Source of the DNA: Chrysomallon squamiferum
Lineage: Eukaryota > Mollusca > Gastropoda > Neomphalida > Peltospiridae
Assembly (NCBI GenBank): GCA_012295275.1
Contig: CM022665.1
Coordinates: 18,234,150-18,298,149 of the forward strand
Direction: 5' to 3'
Length of the DNA stretch: 64,000 nt
Shown here: piece by piece, positions 63,532-64,000 of the stretch
Layout of the letters: each line of letters starts with the position of its first letter
Position numbering within the stretch: position 1 is the stretch's first letter
The notes under the pieces: generated by a model
Told to the model about the DNA's origin: nothing
Database searches by the model: none
Seen by the model: only the letters and a program-made list of their open reading frames with translations
Position numbers and translations under genes: made by a program

Positions 63532-64000
63532 ACTGTCCATAGCCATCACATAGTGTCTAATCATGTTTTGTCTTGTTTTGGAGGGGGGGTTGGATTTTTT
63601 TAATTTTATTTTTTAATTATTATTTTTTTAACACAGATTTCGTTGTTGAAATGTTTTATTCCAATTCTTATCAGAAGATTGATTATTATTAAACTTAAAT
63701 GAACGAAAATTAGTTCGAATGATAAAATTGGGGTCTTGAACTCAGTATGTGTGTGTATATATATATAATGCAATTCTTCATTCTTTCTTCTTTTTTTTAA
63801 TTAAAAAAAACAAACAAAATGCTGTGGACTTTTTTTTAATTGTTAATGCAGCAAATAACTAATTCTGTTTAATTCATCATTGTATGCTGTCTGCCAAATA
63901 GCCTGGTGCAGTTGTTAATTAATATTTAATATTTTATTTAATTTAAAAGTTAACTTTTAGGTCAGAAACTTGGAATTAATGAATATTTTGTATCCAGCAC

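Overview
This is animal nuclear DNA: AT-rich, dense in microsatellites, with genes split by short GT-AG introns. The gene set (two-Ig-domain secreted proteins, a DUF4140/DUF4139 protein, mitochondrial QRSL1/GatA, TIGAR) and the repeat style (tRNA-derived SINEs, Tigger-like MITEs, degenerate LINE and MULE copies) suggest a mollusc or another lophotrochozoan. The species cannot be fixed from the sequence alone.

Layout. Positions 1-11.4 kb hold two closely related Ig genes in head-to-head orientation (59-3955 minus; 8814-11348 plus, 3' end unresolved). Between them lie a third, broken Ig exon, a LINE endonuclease fragment and an inverted pair of tRNA-Glu-derived SINEs. From 12.9 to 17.7 kb is transposon debris: a Tc1-like scrap, the reverse-transcriptase end of a LINE, a run of tRNA-Glu SINE pieces and a CpG-rich MITE-like block. 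From 18.0 to 25.2 kb is a complete nine-exon DUF4140/DUF4139 gene (F37C4.5 type). From 25.2 to 35.5 kb there is mostly satellite and microsatellite sequence with no secure gene. At 35.6-36.5 kb is a single-coding-exon gene for an unrecognised 313-residue protein. A pogo/Tigger-like remnant (38.4-39.5 kb) and a 694-bp Tigger-type MITE (40.35-41.05 kb) follow. At 41.9-47.8 kb two exons encode a predicted 63-residue protein that looks like a CD52-style GPI-anchored glycopeptide. A MULE fossil lies at 50.2-50.6 kb. The window ends with QRSL1 (52.4-58.5 kb, minus, complete) and TIGAR (58.9-63.3 kb, plus, complete), which diverge from one 389-bp intergenic region.

The most interesting signal is in the Ig pair. 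Intron sequence next to the second Ig exon is almost identical between the two genes, yet a 22-codon island inside that exon carries 15 amino-acid replacements and no synonymous change. This is the pattern expected of a diversifying recognition protein. QRSL1 (mitochondrial Gln-tRNA synthesis) and TIGAR (fructose-2,6-bisphosphatase) are housekeeping genes with no known shared pathway; the link between them is the shared promoter interval.

All exon structures were read by eye from splice motifs, phase agreement and protein resemblance. No alignment or database search was run.
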